Position numbers and translations under genes: made by a program
In this document: in pieces, positions 7,182 to 15,761 of the stretch
How positions within the stretch are numbered: position 1 is the first letter of the stretch
How the letters are laid out: each line of letters begins with the position of its first letter
Notes under the pieces: generated by a model
The model's database searches: none
The model's input: the letters and a program-made list of their open reading frames with translations, nothing else
What the model was told of the DNA's origin: nothing
DNA from: CAYRFE01 sp964423645 [NCBI: uncultured bacterium]
GTDB taxonomy: Bacteria; Macinerneyibacteriota; Macinerneyibacteria; Macinerneyibacteriales
DNA: 32,545 bases
NCBI GenBank assembly: GCA_964423645.1
Contig: CAYRFE010000034.1
Coordinates: 1 to 32,545, forward strand
Direction: 5' to 3'

Positions 7182-8225
7182 TTATTTCTTAGGCAGATTT
7201 TTAAGGCCCATAACAGCTTCGGAAGGCATTTCCATTTTTGTAGCATCCTTTGCGATCGTCTGATACATATCACGATAACGCGACAGTGTCATATCGGCAT
7301 TCTCATCACGCGCTAATTCAAACATGAATTCAAGTACTTCAAGTAATCCTTTGACAATAATATTGGCATCGCTGGTGCCCGCTTCTGCCCAATCCAAGGC
7401 CTCAGCATCAAAATGACCTGTCGATGCAGTAAACCCCACATCTTGGAAGACAGGATATATCTGCTTCAGTTCGTTCACCTTTTCTTCAACAGTTTTGAGA
7501 TTGATAATAATTTGAGGCTGATCAATGAATAATGCATCGAGGAAACGATTCAGCGCTTCGGCTAATAATCCTACGGCGGTATTCGGAATTTGGAATTTCT
7601 TTTTACGTTTGAACAAGTTAAGAAAGGTTTTATCAAATTCCGAGGATTGTTTTGAAGACGAATTGGAACTTGACGAATCAGTCGCTATACTCTTGATCTC
7701 AATGATCTTGGCGTTGATCATCGCGGTAATTATCTTTGCCGCAGCAGTAGAGTCAATATGGGTCTTTTCAATTATTTCTTTTACTTTACGAATACCGTTT
7801 ACCAACGAGAGCACTTTCAGATCATCATTCGTGAGGTGGATGTTTTCAAGGCTCTTGTCCTCGGAATCAACGATTGCGAGTATCGCATTATCGTCAGGGA
7901 TAAGTTTTTTGGCTTCCATCAATTCATCACTGCGTCTCGCAGCTTCAAGAATAAGGTTCTGCCAATCCCACATAATAGTATTCTTCGCTGATTTTTTATC
8001 GGGTATAAAAATAAATTTTCCGTCATTCCAATTGAACATCAAATACACGGAATCTTCCGCTTCAACAGTATTAGAACGAGCGTGAACTATAAATCCGTTA
8101 TCGAAGTAAATCTCCCCGCTTCCGCTTTTCCCTTTTATTTCAAGACACCCGGTACGCTGTCCGAGCCCAATCAGCTGAAAAAGGTCAGCTAAGCCGAAAT
8201 CGGTTAAATTTCCTTCAAGTGCCAT
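7182..8225 (-). CDS. DUF4388 (PATAN) domain protein
   Basis: A 347-residue soluble protein. The first 75 or so residues (EGNLTDFGLADLFQLIG, TGCLEIKG, GEIYFDNGFIVHA) are a clear DUF4388/PATAN domain, a module common in regulators that accompany small GTPases and two-component systems. The middle (about residues 115-170) resembles a winged-helix-like segment typical of these proteins. A serine-rich linker (SSSSNSSSK) then leads to a C-terminal helical region of unknown role. It is the last gene of the Roadblock-MglA-Roadblock operon, 14 bp after its neighbour and preceded by CGGAGG. It is probably an effector or scaffold of the GTPase module; that role is inferred from context. Confidence 0.88.
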   Translation of the reverse strand: MALEGNLTDFGLADLFQLIGLGQRTGCLEIKGKSGSGEIYFDNGFIVHARSNTVEAEDSVYLMFNWNDGKFIFIPDKKSAKNTIMWDWQNLILEAARRSDELMEAKKLIPDDNAILAIVDSEDKSLENIHLTNDDLKVLSLVNGIRKVKEIIEKTHIDSTAAAKIITAMINAKIIEIKSIATDSSSSNSSSKQSSEFDKTFLNLFKRKKKFQIPNTAVGLLAEALNRFLDALFIDQPQIIINLKTVEEKVNELKQIYPVFQDVGFTASTGHFDAEALDWAEAGTSDANIIVKGLLEVLEFMFELARDENADMTLSRYRDMYQTIAKDATKMEMPSEAVMGLKNLPKK

Positions 8226-8239
8226 CCAGAACCTCCGTT

Positions 8240-8704
8240 CTACATATCTTTCAACAAGGTATCAATTTCTTCACGTAGCGTTTTACGAACCTGCGTGATC
8301 GGTATTTGAGCTTTACTTCCGTCATCTTTCAGAACAACTTCAAGTTTCCTAATGGTCTGCTCTGTTTCTTCCCTCAAAATACCTAATATTGTTTTCTGTC
8401 CGAAAATTGTGATCAAAATGCACCGTGAGCCGACTCTGTTCAGATCAATACTTTCAGCTTCACCTTTATGAAATAACACAGTAAACTGCGGTTCACTCAC
8501 CAAACGCGCAAGTGCGACCGTGGCTGCAAAATGGCTCGCAGATAATGATGCCAACGCAACCGTATTGATATTACCGGTATAGCCGGCGATCGCAAGCAAT
8601 TCACCGTTGATATCAACAAGCAGATCGCATTTTGCAGATGATTTCCAAATCAACTCCGAAAGGATCGATTCGACATCTGTTTTCTGTTCCCCCGTTAATT
8701 TCAT
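8240..8704 (-). CDS. Roadblock/LC7 domain protein (second copy)
   Basis: A 154-residue Roadblock/LC7 protein of the MglB type. The fold is seen in ELIWKSSAKCDLLVDINGELL, the conserved ALASLSASHFAATVALARL helix and FTVLFHKGEAESIDLNRVG. MglB-like Roadblock proteins bind MglA-family GTPases and act as GTPase-activating or exchange partners. It lies two bases after the GTPase gene, with GAGGGA eight bases before the ATG. The other Roadblock protein (9315-9809) shares the same core layout but is clearly different in sequence, so the two may form a heterodimer or act in opposite directions on the GTPase. Confidence 0.92.
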   Translation of the reverse strand: MKLTGEQKTDVESILSELIWKSSAKCDLLVDINGELLAIAGYTGNINTVALASLSASHFAATVALARLVSEPQFTVLFHKGEAESIDLNRVGSRCILITIFGQKTILGILREETEQTIRKLEVVLKDDGSKAQIPITQVRKTLREEIDTLLKDM

Positions 8705-8706
8705 AG

Positions 8707-9294
8707 TTATCGTCCCTCACTGATTGCTTTCAAAACAAGTTTGCTGATTGATTTGAGTGTATCGAAAACACCGACACCTTCAATCGCAACCGCTTCGACC
8801 GACAAATATCCTTTTGGATTGATCGCTTTTTCAAGCTCATCATACGTCATTACATTCGGCAGATCCACTTTATTATATTGCATGACAAACGGAATATTTT
8901 CAGGATCAAGATTTTGGCTGATCAGATTCACCCGTAAATTCTCAAGACTTTCATAATTCTCATCCAGCCGTTCACGTTGAGCGTCAGATACAAAAACAAC
9001 ACCGTCTGCACCTTTCAGTATCAACCTTCTGCTTGCATCGTAATGCACCTGTCCCGGAACTGTATACAAGTGAAAGCGTGTCTTAAAACCTTGCACTTGT
9101 CCAAGATCCAGCGGCAAAAAATCGAAAAACAATGTACGGTCGGTCTCAGTTGCCAATGATACAAGTTTTCCTCTGAAATCAGGATTTATCTGCTGATAAA
9201 TATATTTGATATTTGTCGTTTTACCGCCAAGTCCGGGCCCGTAATAGACAATTTTACAGTTAATTTCTCTTGACGCGTAGTTTATAAGAGACAT
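8707..9294 (-). CDS. mglA: MglA-family small Ras-like GTPase
   Basis: A 195-residue GTPase that closely resembles Myxococcus MglA, which sets cell polarity and controls motility. The P-loop GPGLGGKTT is at residues 19-27, and the segment TETDRTLFFDFLPL is typical of the family. The switch II region reads VPGQ (79-82), so it lacks the Walker B aspartate of Ras, as MglA proteins do. The base-specificity motif is NKVD (141-144). The start has GGAGGAGG eight bases upstream. It sits between two Roadblock genes, its expected partners, in an operon that ends with a PATAN protein. A role in spatial organisation, motility or secretion is inferred from the family. Confidence 0.95.
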   Translation of the reverse strand: MSLINYASREINCKIVYYGPGLGGKTTNIKYIYQQINPDFRGKLVSLATETDRTLFFDFLPLDLGQVQGFKTRFHLYTVPGQVHYDASRRLILKGADGVVFVSDAQRERLDENYESLENLRVNLISQNLDPENIPFVMQYNKVDLPNVMTYDELEKAINPKGYLSVEAVAIEGVGVFDTLKSISKLVLKAISEGR

Positions 9295-9314
9295 AGTTCC
9301 TCCTCCGCCGGCGC

Positions 9315-9809
9315 TCAGTCTTTAAACAAATTGTCTATTTCATTCTCCAACGCCTGCGTAAATGATTGATCAAGACGCTGAATTTGTCCGTCAGCCTTAC
9401 TGCGTTCAACCATGTCTTTCAATACGGAAGCAAGTCTTTCGATCGTCTTTTTCACTTCAAGACGAACAAGACCCAATGACGTTTCTTGAGCATTATACAC
9501 TACGACCATTATTATACTGCTCGCAACGATCGATATATGAATGCTGTCTTTTACGCCTTCATGAAATAATACTGAAAATTCTGTCTCACCGATCAATTTT
9601 GCGATCTCACTTGTGGCCGCGAAATTACCCGCCGAAAGCGAGGCAAACGCGGTAGAATCCAAATTCTTGGAATCGCCCCTCATGGTTATCAGTTGTCCGC
9701 TTTTATCGACAAGAAAAACACATGATGTCTTCGAATTGTTTAACAACTCATCCAATAAAGCGTTTATTTTATTAAAACTGTCTTCGTACATTATAATGCC
9801 CTCGTGCAT
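9315..9809 (-). CDS. Roadblock/LC7 domain protein (first copy, MglB-like)
   Basis: First gene of the GTPase operon: a 164-residue Roadblock/LC7 protein. The motif FASLSAGNFAATSEIAKLIG and the following strand FSVLFHEGVKDSIHISIV are diagnostic. The C-terminus ends in FTQALENEIDNLFKD, much as the second copy ends in LREEIDTLLKD, so both probably carry the same docking helix. AGGAGG lies five bases before the chosen ATG; an internal ATG six codons on also has a weaker GAGG. It should form a dimer that binds the GTPase encoded 20 bp downstream. Confidence 0.92.
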   Translation of the reverse strand: MHEGIIMYEDSFNKINALLDELLNNSKTSCVFLVDKSGQLITMRGDSKNLDSTAFASLSAGNFAATSEIAKLIGETEFSVLFHEGVKDSIHISIVASSIIMVVVYNAQETSLGLVRLEVKKTIERLASVLKDMVERSKADGQIQRLDQSFTQALENEIDNLFKD

Positions 9810-9833
9810 ACCAACCTCCTGTCTATGTAATTT

Positions 9834-9861
9834 ATTATAAGAGTAAAACGCTTTCTGTCAA
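9834..9861 (-). promoter_or_regulatory. Consensus promoter of the MglA operon
   Basis: On the minus strand a perfect TTGACA and a perfect TATAAT are 16 bp apart. The predicted transcription start lies about 18 bases before the ATG at 9809, with AGGAGG inside the leader. A strong, probably constitutive promoter. Confidence 0.8.
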
Positions 9862-10038
9862 TATGTATTTACTTGATTTGATGAAAACACGTATAATTTC
9901 AAGTTATTTTACCGCAAAATTAAATCGCAACTCATAATTATGCTGCATCCCTCACATCAATCATCTGTAGCGTGATAAAATATTGCGCTGTCACTCACTA
10001 TTTTTTCGGTACATCGGTTTACCAAATAAAATATTTTC

Positions 10039-10067
10039 TTGTTTTTCCAATTGTTTTCATATATAAT
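10039..10067 (+). promoter_or_regulatory. Putative promoter of the zinc ribbon-PilZ-ahcY genes
   Basis: TTGTTT and a perfect TATAAT are 17 bp apart. Transcription would start near 10074, giving a leader of about 12 bases that contains AAAGGA. The 276-bp gap between divergent operons holds nothing else that I can identify. Confidence 0.5.
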
Positions 10068-10085
10068 TACCGGAAAGGATCAGAT

Positions 10086-10268
10086 ATGAAAAAAGAAACT
10101 ATAAAAATTGATTCCAATACTGTTGAGTTTTGTTGTCCGTCATGCGGGACAGAGAATTCATTCACATACGGCTCTTCTTTACCTTTTTTATATTGTTCGG
10201 CATGCAAGTATGTATATGCGTGGATTTCTGCTCCGAACGAAATGACCGTTGAGCGAAAGGATACATGA
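10086..10268 (+). CDS. Small zinc-ribbon protein
   Basis: A 60-residue protein with two CxxC knuckles (CPSCG near residue 17 and CSAC near residue 38), expected to bind one zinc ion. The ATG at 10086 is chosen because GGAAAGGA lies seven bases upstream; the frame stays open further upstream, but that part is AT-rich, has no ribosome site and precedes the promoter. The stop is one base before the PilZ start. Such small ribbons bind nucleic acid or proteins; nothing more specific can be said. Confidence 0.7.
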   Translation: MKKETIKIDSNTVEFCCPSCGTENSFTYGSSLPFLYCSACKYVYAWISAPNEMTVERKDT

Positions 10269-10269
10269 C

Positions 10270-10695
10270 ATGACTGACGCTATCTCAAAAAATACTGATG
10301 ATGGGAAAGAACGTCGTCGTTTTGAGCGATACGCGGTTCGATTCCTTATCTATGATAACAAACGGCAACGTATCGGTGTCATGCAGGACCTTTCAATACT
10401 CGGCATGTCCTTTGTATCGAATAAGTCATTTGAACCGAATGAGATCATAGAAGTAAATATCAATCTTCCCACCGATGATTTTGCGGAATATAACACGCAG
10501 GAACCGTTACACGTAAAAGTGAAAATACAACACAAGGATGTGAAAAACGACGGCAAGATCATTTACGGCGGGGCTTTCTTGAATATTAAATCATTTGAGA
10601 TCAATCTGTTAAAACAAGCGATCGACTTTATGTTCTTTAATCTTCATAAATATTCAAAACCTGAAGGAGATACACCAAATGGATCACAAAATTAA
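10270..10695 (+). CDS. PilZ domain protein
   Basis: A 141-residue single-domain PilZ protein. The c-di-GMP-binding signatures are visible: an arginine-rich RRRFERY segment giving RxxxR, then DLSILGMSF giving the D/NxSxxG motif some 30 residues later. It should change conformation on binding c-di-GMP and then act on motility, adhesion or polysaccharide output. The ATG at 10270 follows the zinc-ribbon stop by one base; the upstream TTG at 10249 is a weaker choice. Its 3' end overlaps ahcY by 17 bases, so all three genes look co-transcribed. Confidence 0.9.
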   Translation: MTDAISKNTDDGKERRRFERYAVRFLIYDNKRQRIGVMQDLSILGMSFVSNKSFEPNEIIEVNINLPTDDFAEYNTQEPLHVKVKIQHKDVKNDGKIIYGGAFLNIKSFEINLLKQAIDFMFFNLHKYSKPEGDTPNGSQN

Positions 10696-11980
10696 AGACA
10701 TAACCCTCGCCTCGTGGGGGCGTAAGGAAATTGACATGGCGGAAAAGGAAATGCCGGGGCTGATGGCATTACGCGAAAAATACGCGAAGATCCAACCGCT
10801 CAAAGGGGCTCGTATCGCCGGTTCGTTGCATATGACCATACAAACGGCAGTATTGATAGAAACGCTCATTGTGTTGGGCGCAGACGTGCGTTGGGCGTCA
10901 TGTAATATCTTTTCAACACAAGATCATGCGGCGGCGGCGATCGCAGAAAAGAATATTCCCGTGTTTGCATGGAAAGGCGAGTCAGAGGAAGAATACTGGT
11001 GGTGTACCGAGCAGACGTTACATTTTGCCGACGGTAAAGGACCTAATCTGATCATAGACGACGGTGGCGATCTGACGTGGTTCATTCATGAAAAACATCC
11101 AGAGATGCTCGCCAATCTTATCGGCTTAAGCGAAGAGACCACTACGGGTGTGCATCGTTTATACAAAATGTCGGAAAACGGCACATTGAAAACGCGTGCA
11201 ATAAACGTGAATGACTCAGTCACAAAATCAAAATTCGACAACACCTACGGTTGCCGCGAATCACTTGCGGACGGTATTAAACGTGCTACCGATGTCATGG
11301 TGTCCGGTAAGGTCGCGGTGGTTTGCGGTTACGGAGAAGTAGGCAAAGGCTGTGCACAATCCATGCGCGGGTTCGGCGCACGCGTCATCGTCACGGAGAT
11401 CGACCCGATATGTGCATTACAAGCTGCGATGGAAGGCTATGAAGTGACGACACTCGACGACATACTTGCTCGCGGCATAGGTGATATTTTTATTACAGCG
11501 ACAGGCAATACGCATATTATAACTTATGAGCATATGAAAAAAATGCGTGATGAAGCGATCGTGTGCAATATCGGTCACTTTGATGATGAAATAGACGTAA
11601 AACCATTGTTTGAAACAAAAACAATAACGCGTATCAACATCAAACCGCTTGTGGATAAATTCGTATTCCCCGACGGACATTGCATAATCCTTCTTTCAGA
11701 AGGTCGCCTTGTCAACCTCGGCAATGCAACGGGACATCCGTCATTTGTGATGAGTGCGTCATTTACCAATCAGGTGATCGCGCAGATCAGCCTTTTCACC
11801 GAAACGAAAAAATACGAACTAGGAAAAGTCTATATGCTCCCGAAACTGTTGGATGAAGAGGTCGCACGCCTGCACTTAGGAAAACTCGGTGTAAAACTCA
11901 CACGATTGACCAAGGAACAGGCGGATTACATCGACGTCTCCCCCGACGGACCGTATAAGGCGGAGCATTATAGGTATTGA
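10679..11980 (+). CDS. ahcY: Adenosylhomocysteinase (SAH hydrolase)
   Basis: A 433-residue enzyme that splits S-adenosylhomocysteine into adenosine and homocysteine and so keeps methylation reactions running. Family blocks are [49 protein letters not shown], the NAD-binding loop GYGEVGKG (217-224), [10 protein letters not shown] and [14 protein letters not shown]. The C-terminus ends in HYRY, as in most members, contributing to NAD binding in the adjacent subunit. Its length matches the shorter form that lacks the roughly 40-residue insert of many bacterial enzymes. The ATG lies inside the end of the PilZ gene with GAAGGAG ahead of it. The downstream 161 bp is AT-rich, with only a weak possible hairpin near 12064-12093. 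Confidence 0.97.
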   Translation: MDHKIKDITLASWGRKEIDMAEKEMPGLMALREKYAKIQPLKGARIAGSLHMTIQTAVLIETLIVLGADVRWASCNIFSTQDHAAAAIAEKNIPVFAWKGESEEEYWWCTEQTLHFADGKGPNLIIDDGGDLTWFIHEKHPEMLANLIGLSEETTTGVHRLYKMSENGTLKTRAINVNDSVTKSKFDNTYGCRESLADGIKRATDVMVSGKVAVVCGYGEVGKGCAQSMRGFGARVIVTEIDPICALQAAMEGYEVTTLDDILARGIGDIFITATGNTHIITYEHMKKMRDEAIVCNIGHFDDEIDVKPLFETKTITRINIKPLVDKFVFPDGHCIILLSEGRLVNLGNATGHPSFVMSASFTNQVIAQISLFTETKKYELGKVYMLPKLLDEEVARLHLGKLGVKLTRLTKEQADYIDVSPDGPYKAEHYRY

Positions 11981-12141
11981 TAAATGCATGGAAAATCATA
12001 AAACACTATTACACGTTATACGGTTCATATACAAAACAGATTTTGAATAAGACAAGTTTTTATAAATTTTAAAGCCCCAAATTTTATTTTTTTATCAATT
12101 ATTTTCAGTTTATAAGAATGCTTGTGTTTTAAGTAGTGTAT

Positions 12142-13848
12142 TTAATTTAATAAAGATATAACAGCTATTAAAAACCAAAACAACACCCATGCTATGGATA
12201 GTAGACATGATGAATTTGAAGCATTCTCACTGTTTTGATCATTATTAAGCAATTTCGAAATATTTATATCAAATTTGCATTTAATTTTATTCTCGAATGA
12301 TCCTGCAGACATTACCAATTCAATATCCTCGTTAATTTTTAGAGAAGAATTGTTGCTTTCTGATACTCTAATACGAAAATTCGCTTCACTATTACGTGGA
12401 ATAATTAATTTCTCTGGTATAGCTTGTAAAGCAGAAGGCATACCGACAAAATACGCTTCCATATCAAAATCATTGAAATTGTTTTTAATAAAAAAATAAA
12501 TTCTCGCATCTTGGTATGTGATTTTATTTCTATGAAAAATAATATTTTTTTGTTTGAGTGTAGGAAATTCGCCTGTTGGTACTCCTTTATAAACTTTGTT
12601 AAAATATTCATTAACCGCATGCTCTGAAATGTTTTTTCTTTCAGCAAATTTCAAAATTATACTTTTCTCATTCTTTGAAAATCTACCATCTGCAGCAAAA
12701 TCTTTTATGAGTTTTTCTATATATGCAAAATTTTCGACAATTTTGCATTCGGACCTGCTTGTTTTGACTGTTTTTGGAAAATAATCATCCTTCATTGCAC
12801 ACCACGGGCATTCGCTGAGATGTGTTGGATACATGTGAAGAGTATTCTTTAAACAAAAATTACGCTTATTTTTAAGATATTCATGCATAGAAAGATAATT
12901 TTCTTTTATTACAGCAAACCAATCATTCGCAGAAGGTCTTAAAACAGGATTATGCTGCCCTTCTTTAAAACAACGGCGGAACAGCTCTTTGATATTCGGC
13001 GGTATGATGTCATACGGCAACGCATATGCAGGCGGAAATACTTCAAGATTGTCGTAGTCTTCATACGGATAATACCCGTCGGCGATCTTCTCTCCCGGTG
13101 TATTCAAGTGTTCGACACTCGACCCGCGTGATGCATACGGATGGGTATTCAGCATCAAGAGCTTGAAAATCAACACTACAAGCGCAAATCTATCGGAATA
13201 TTGGCGATTTTCGATTGTTTCGTGTTTTATGACCTCCGGTGCTGAGTATTCAGGCATGTAGACGGAACACGGAAAGATTTTACCGTCTGTACCGTGTATC
13301 TCAAAACTGTCGCAATCAACGATGGTAATTTTACTGTCTTTGGTGGAGACGAGAATGTTCTTATCATTCAGATCGCCGATGGCGTGCCCTGCTTCGTGAA
13401 TACTTGCCACACAGCTTGCGAGGTTGAGTGCAACAACATACATGTGCAGATAGGTGAACCCTGTGCCGAAGTTTTCAAGTCGATAACACACCGAACTTGT
13501 CGCACCGGGTTTGTCGCAAAGAAGGTGATACTCACGAAAAACATTCGTATCAATAAGCGGCATGATGAAACCGATAAATGTGGTGCATGCTTCATCTTCA
13601 TACACGATCGCCTGTGGCCAACAAATCGAATAGTGTCCTGCGGCAAGTGTGGGGTCTTTTGGCGGTGCCGCGATCATTGCCGTGAGCTTGGCTTCAAGCT
13701 CAGGAGTGCGCTTCTTTTCGTGATAAATTTTGACACAACGTGCGGTATCACCTGCAACAGCATATACCGTCCCCTCACCGCCTGCACCGAGCTTGCGGTC
13801 GAGGGTGATTCGCATCGGTTGGGTGTCTGAAAAAATAAACACAGTCAT
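12142..13848 (-). CDS. Tail-anchored eukaryotic-like protein kinase, copy 1
   Basis: A 568-residue kinase of the YegI-like type. Residues 1-300 hold the kinase domain: glycine-rich loop GAGGEGTVY (21-29), the VAIK-type lysine Lys40, a GDLNDKN catalytic loop with Asp159 and Asn164, DCDSF (178-182) in place of DFG, and APEV. A zinc knuckle follows (Cys332, His343, Cys347, Cys350; SECPWC), then a helical region that may be TerB-like, a beta-rich segment and a single C-terminal transmembrane helix. The ATG at 13848 is chosen because it aligns with copy 2 and lies just after a -10 box; the frame is open upstream, but that part overlaps the promoter. The first 300 codons are nearly identical to copy 2; the rest is not. 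No PP2C or VWA partner gene lies in the window. Confidence 0.85.
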   Translation of the reverse strand: MTVFIFSDTQPMRITLDRKLGAGGEGTVYAVAGDTARCVKIYHEKKRTPELEAKLTAMIAAPPKDPTLAAGHYSICWPQAIVYEDEACTTFIGFIMPLIDTNVFREYHLLCDKPGATSSVCYRLENFGTGFTYLHMYVVALNLASCVASIHEAGHAIGDLNDKNILVSTKDSKITIVDCDSFEIHGTDGKIFPCSVYMPEYSAPEVIKHETIENRQYSDRFALVVLIFKLLMLNTHPYASRGSSVEHLNTPGEKIADGYYPYEDYDNLEVFPPAYALPYDIIPPNIKELFRRCFKEGQHNPVLRPSANDWFAVIKENYLSMHEYLKNKRNFCLKNTLHMYPTHLSECPWCAMKDDYFPKTVKTSRSECKIVENFAYIEKLIKDFAADGRFSKNEKSIILKFAERKNISEHAVNEYFNKVYKGVPTGEFPTLKQKNIIFHRNKITYQDARIYFFIKNNFNDFDMEAYFVGMPSALQAIPEKLIIPRNSEANFRIRVSESNNSSLKINEDIELVMSAGSFENKIKCKFDINISKLLNNDQNSENASNSSCLLSIAWVLFWFLIAVISLLN

Positions 13849-13872
13849 AGGTAGAGAGATGATACAGGATTT
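12947..13872. repeat. Direct repeat of 926 bp, copy 1 (kinase half of 12142-13848)
   Basis: This block matches 14757-15682 without an indel (constant offset 1810) and with few substitutions; the encoded parts differ at about 11 of 300 residues. Identity stops abruptly at both ends: at the codons for GQHNP on one side and 24 bp upstream of the start codon on the other. Confidence 0.9.
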
Positions 13873-13886
13873 TGGGTATTTGTCAA
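13859..13886 (-). promoter_or_regulatory. Promoter of kinase copy 1, giving a near-leaderless mRNA
   Basis: On the minus strand TTGACA and TATCAT are 16 bp apart. The -10 box ends 10 bases before the ATG at 13848, so the transcript would carry only a few bases before the start codon. No Shine-Dalgarno sequence is present (CTCTCTACCT precedes the ATG). Confidence 0.65.
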
Positions 13887-13912
13887 ACATTATACAGCCC
13901 TAAGAGATAGTG

Positions 13913-15658
13913 CTATTGACTTAGTATTGCAATTAAAAGAAAAAATAATACAATAATTCCTATAATCAACTTTTCATAGAATTTTACTCCGGGACGAGGA
14001 AGCTTCAGCCAATCAGCTATCTCCCAATCAAAACGAAGAGTATATTTTAATTTAATCTGAACCTTGTGTTCGTAATTGAAGTTTGAATTTAAACTTTTAA
14101 TATTAATTTGTACGCTTCGCATCCCGGATCTGCCTCTAATTCTTTTCGGATTGAGCATAATTGATAATGCTTTTGAGCTACCCGGATTAATGGTAACTTT
14201 ACCACTTGGCGTAACTTTTAAGTAACTACTCACACTGGCACTTACATCTAACACTAAAATATCACTTATAAAATTATTTTTTATTACCACTGCATCTCCA
14301 CATTCATCACCATCCCAATAAATTTTCTGGAAATCGATAAAATTTGTAGAGAAGGAAGGAATATCCCCCATAATAACCGATTTATTTAGATCCATATAGT
14401 TCGCAACCATTGTAGAAAGCTCATCATCGCTTACATTAAGTGTCTGTGCTTTATAATACAATTTCCGATATTCATCTTTAGAAATCTTTTGATCATCGCT
14501 ATAAAAATCCATAAGTTTTGTTAGATATTCGAAAGGTGTGTCTTCTTTCACTTTGCTACGCTTCATTAGCTTCATATATTTTACAGGAAAATAATCATCT
14601 TTCAATGTACACCAGAGACAATACGATATATGACACGGATAAATATGCAGTAAATTTTTTTCACAGAATTTATGTTGATTTTTTTGAAATGAGTGCATTT
14701 CAAGAAATTCTTTTCTTATTGCTTCAACCCATTGTAGTGCAGACGGTCGTATTTCGGGATTATGCTGCCCTTCTTTAAAACAACGACGGAACAGTTCTTT
14801 GATATTCGGCGGTATGATCTCATACGGCAACGCATATGCAGGCGGAAATACTTCAAGATTTTCGTAGTCTTCATACGGATAATACCCATCGGCGATCTTT
14901 TCTCCCGGTGTATTCAAGTGTTCGACACTCGACCCGCGTGATGCATACGGATGGGTATTCAGCATCAAGAGCTTGAAAATCAACACTGCAAGCGCAAAAC
15001 GATCGGAAAGCTGTCTATTTTCAATTGGTTCGTGTTTTATGACCTCGGGTGCCGAGTATTCGGGCATGTAGACTGAGCATGGAAAGATCTTCCCGTCTGT
15101 GCCGTGAATCTCGAAACTGTCACAATCCACGATGGTAATTTTACTGTCTTTGGTGGACACAAGAATATTCTTGTCATTCAAATCGCCAATGGCATGACCT
15201 GCTTCGTGAATACTTGCTACACAGCTTGCGAGATTAAGTGCCACGACATACATGTGCAAATAGGTAAAACCCGTGCCGAAGTTTTCAAGTCGATAACACA
15301 CCGAACTCGTCGCACCGGGTTTGTCGCAAAGAAGGTGATATTCACGAAATACTTTCGTATCAATAAGCGGCATGATGAAACCGATGAACGTGGTGCATGC
15401 CTCATCTTCATACACGATCGCCTGTGGCCAACAGATTGAGTAATGCCCTGCAGCAAGCGTGGGGTCTTTTGGCGGTGCTGCGATCATTGCCGTGAGCTTG
15501 GCTTCAAGCTCAGGAGTGCGTTTCTTTTCGTGATAGATCTTCACGCACCGCGTAGTATCACCTGCAACAGCATACACCGTGCCTTCGCCGCCTGAGCCGA
15601 GCTTGCGGTCGAGGGTGATTCGCGTCGGTTGGGTGTCTGAAGAAATAAACACATTCAT
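13913..15658 (-). CDS. Tail-anchored eukaryotic-like protein kinase, copy 2
   Basis: A 581-residue paralogue of the preceding kinase, with the same order of parts. The kinase domain has GSGGEGTVY, Lys40, the GDLNDKN loop, DCDSF and APEV. A zinc knuckle follows (Cys332, His343, Cys347, Cys350; here SYCLWC), then a possibly TerB-like helical stretch (KISKDEYRKLYYKAQ), a beta-rich domain and a transmembrane helix (LIIGIIVLFFLLIAI) at the extreme C-terminus. The topology implies that all domains stay in the cytoplasm, held at the inner membrane. The kinase halves of the two copies differ at about 11 residues, whereas the tails align only weakly. Start and promoter match copy 1. Substrates are unknown. 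Confidence 0.85.
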   Translation of the reverse strand: MNVFISSDTQPTRITLDRKLGSGGEGTVYAVAGDTTRCVKIYHEKKRTPELEAKLTAMIAAPPKDPTLAAGHYSICWPQAIVYEDEACTTFIGFIMPLIDTKVFREYHLLCDKPGATSSVCYRLENFGTGFTYLHMYVVALNLASCVASIHEAGHAIGDLNDKNILVSTKDSKITIVDCDSFEIHGTDGKIFPCSVYMPEYSAPEVIKHEPIENRQLSDRFALAVLIFKLLMLNTHPYASRGSSVEHLNTPGEKIADGYYPYEDYENLEVFPPAYALPYEIIPPNIKELFRRCFKEGQHNPEIRPSALQWVEAIRKEFLEMHSFQKNQHKFCEKNLLHIYPCHISYCLWCTLKDDYFPVKYMKLMKRSKVKEDTPFEYLTKLMDFYSDDQKISKDEYRKLYYKAQTLNVSDDELSTMVANYMDLNKSVIMGDIPSFSTNFIDFQKIYWDGDECGDAVVIKNNFISDILVLDVSASVSSYLKVTPSGKVTINPGSSKALSIMLNPKRIRGRSGMRSVQINIKSLNSNFNYEHKVQIKLKYTLRFDWEIADWLKLPRPGVKFYEKLIIGIIVLFFLLIAILSQ

Positions 15659-15682
15659 AGGTAGAGAGATGATACAGGATTT
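14757..15682. repeat. Direct repeat of 926 bp, copy 2 (kinase half of 13913-15658)
   Basis: Partner of the block at 12947-13872. The repeat covers the kinase domain and 24 bp of upstream sequence including the -10 box, but not the rest of the gene. Confidence 0.9.
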
Positions 15683-15696
15683 ATTTTGATTGTCAA
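15669..15696 (-). promoter_or_regulatory. Promoter of kinase copy 2, giving a near-leaderless mRNA
   Basis: TTGACA and TATCAT are 16 bp apart on the minus strand, ending 10 bases before the ATG at 15658. The -35 box lies outside the near-identical block yet is the same as in copy 1, which suggests that it is kept by selection. Confidence 0.65.
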
Positions 15697-15761
15697 TTGA
15701 TTTTCAATATATATCCCGATCCACTTAAGAACGTGACTCGCATGATCAACGCACTGCACAT

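Noticed and set aside
11981-12141. AT-rich gap after ahcY considered for a terminator or small RNA
   Set aside because: Only a weak 6-bp AAATTT/AAATTT stem followed by T-rich sequence is seen near 12064-12093; too weak to list.
13294-13830. 178-codon plus-strand frame opposite kinase copy 1, with a partial counterpart opposite copy 2
   Set aside because: Its conservation is explained by the duplicated kinase DNA on the other strand; it has no ribosome site or recognisable domain.
13849-13890. Extended start of kinase copy 1
   Set aside because: The extra 14 codons run through the TTGACA/TATCAT promoter and are absent from copy 2; the ATG at 13848 aligns with copy 2.
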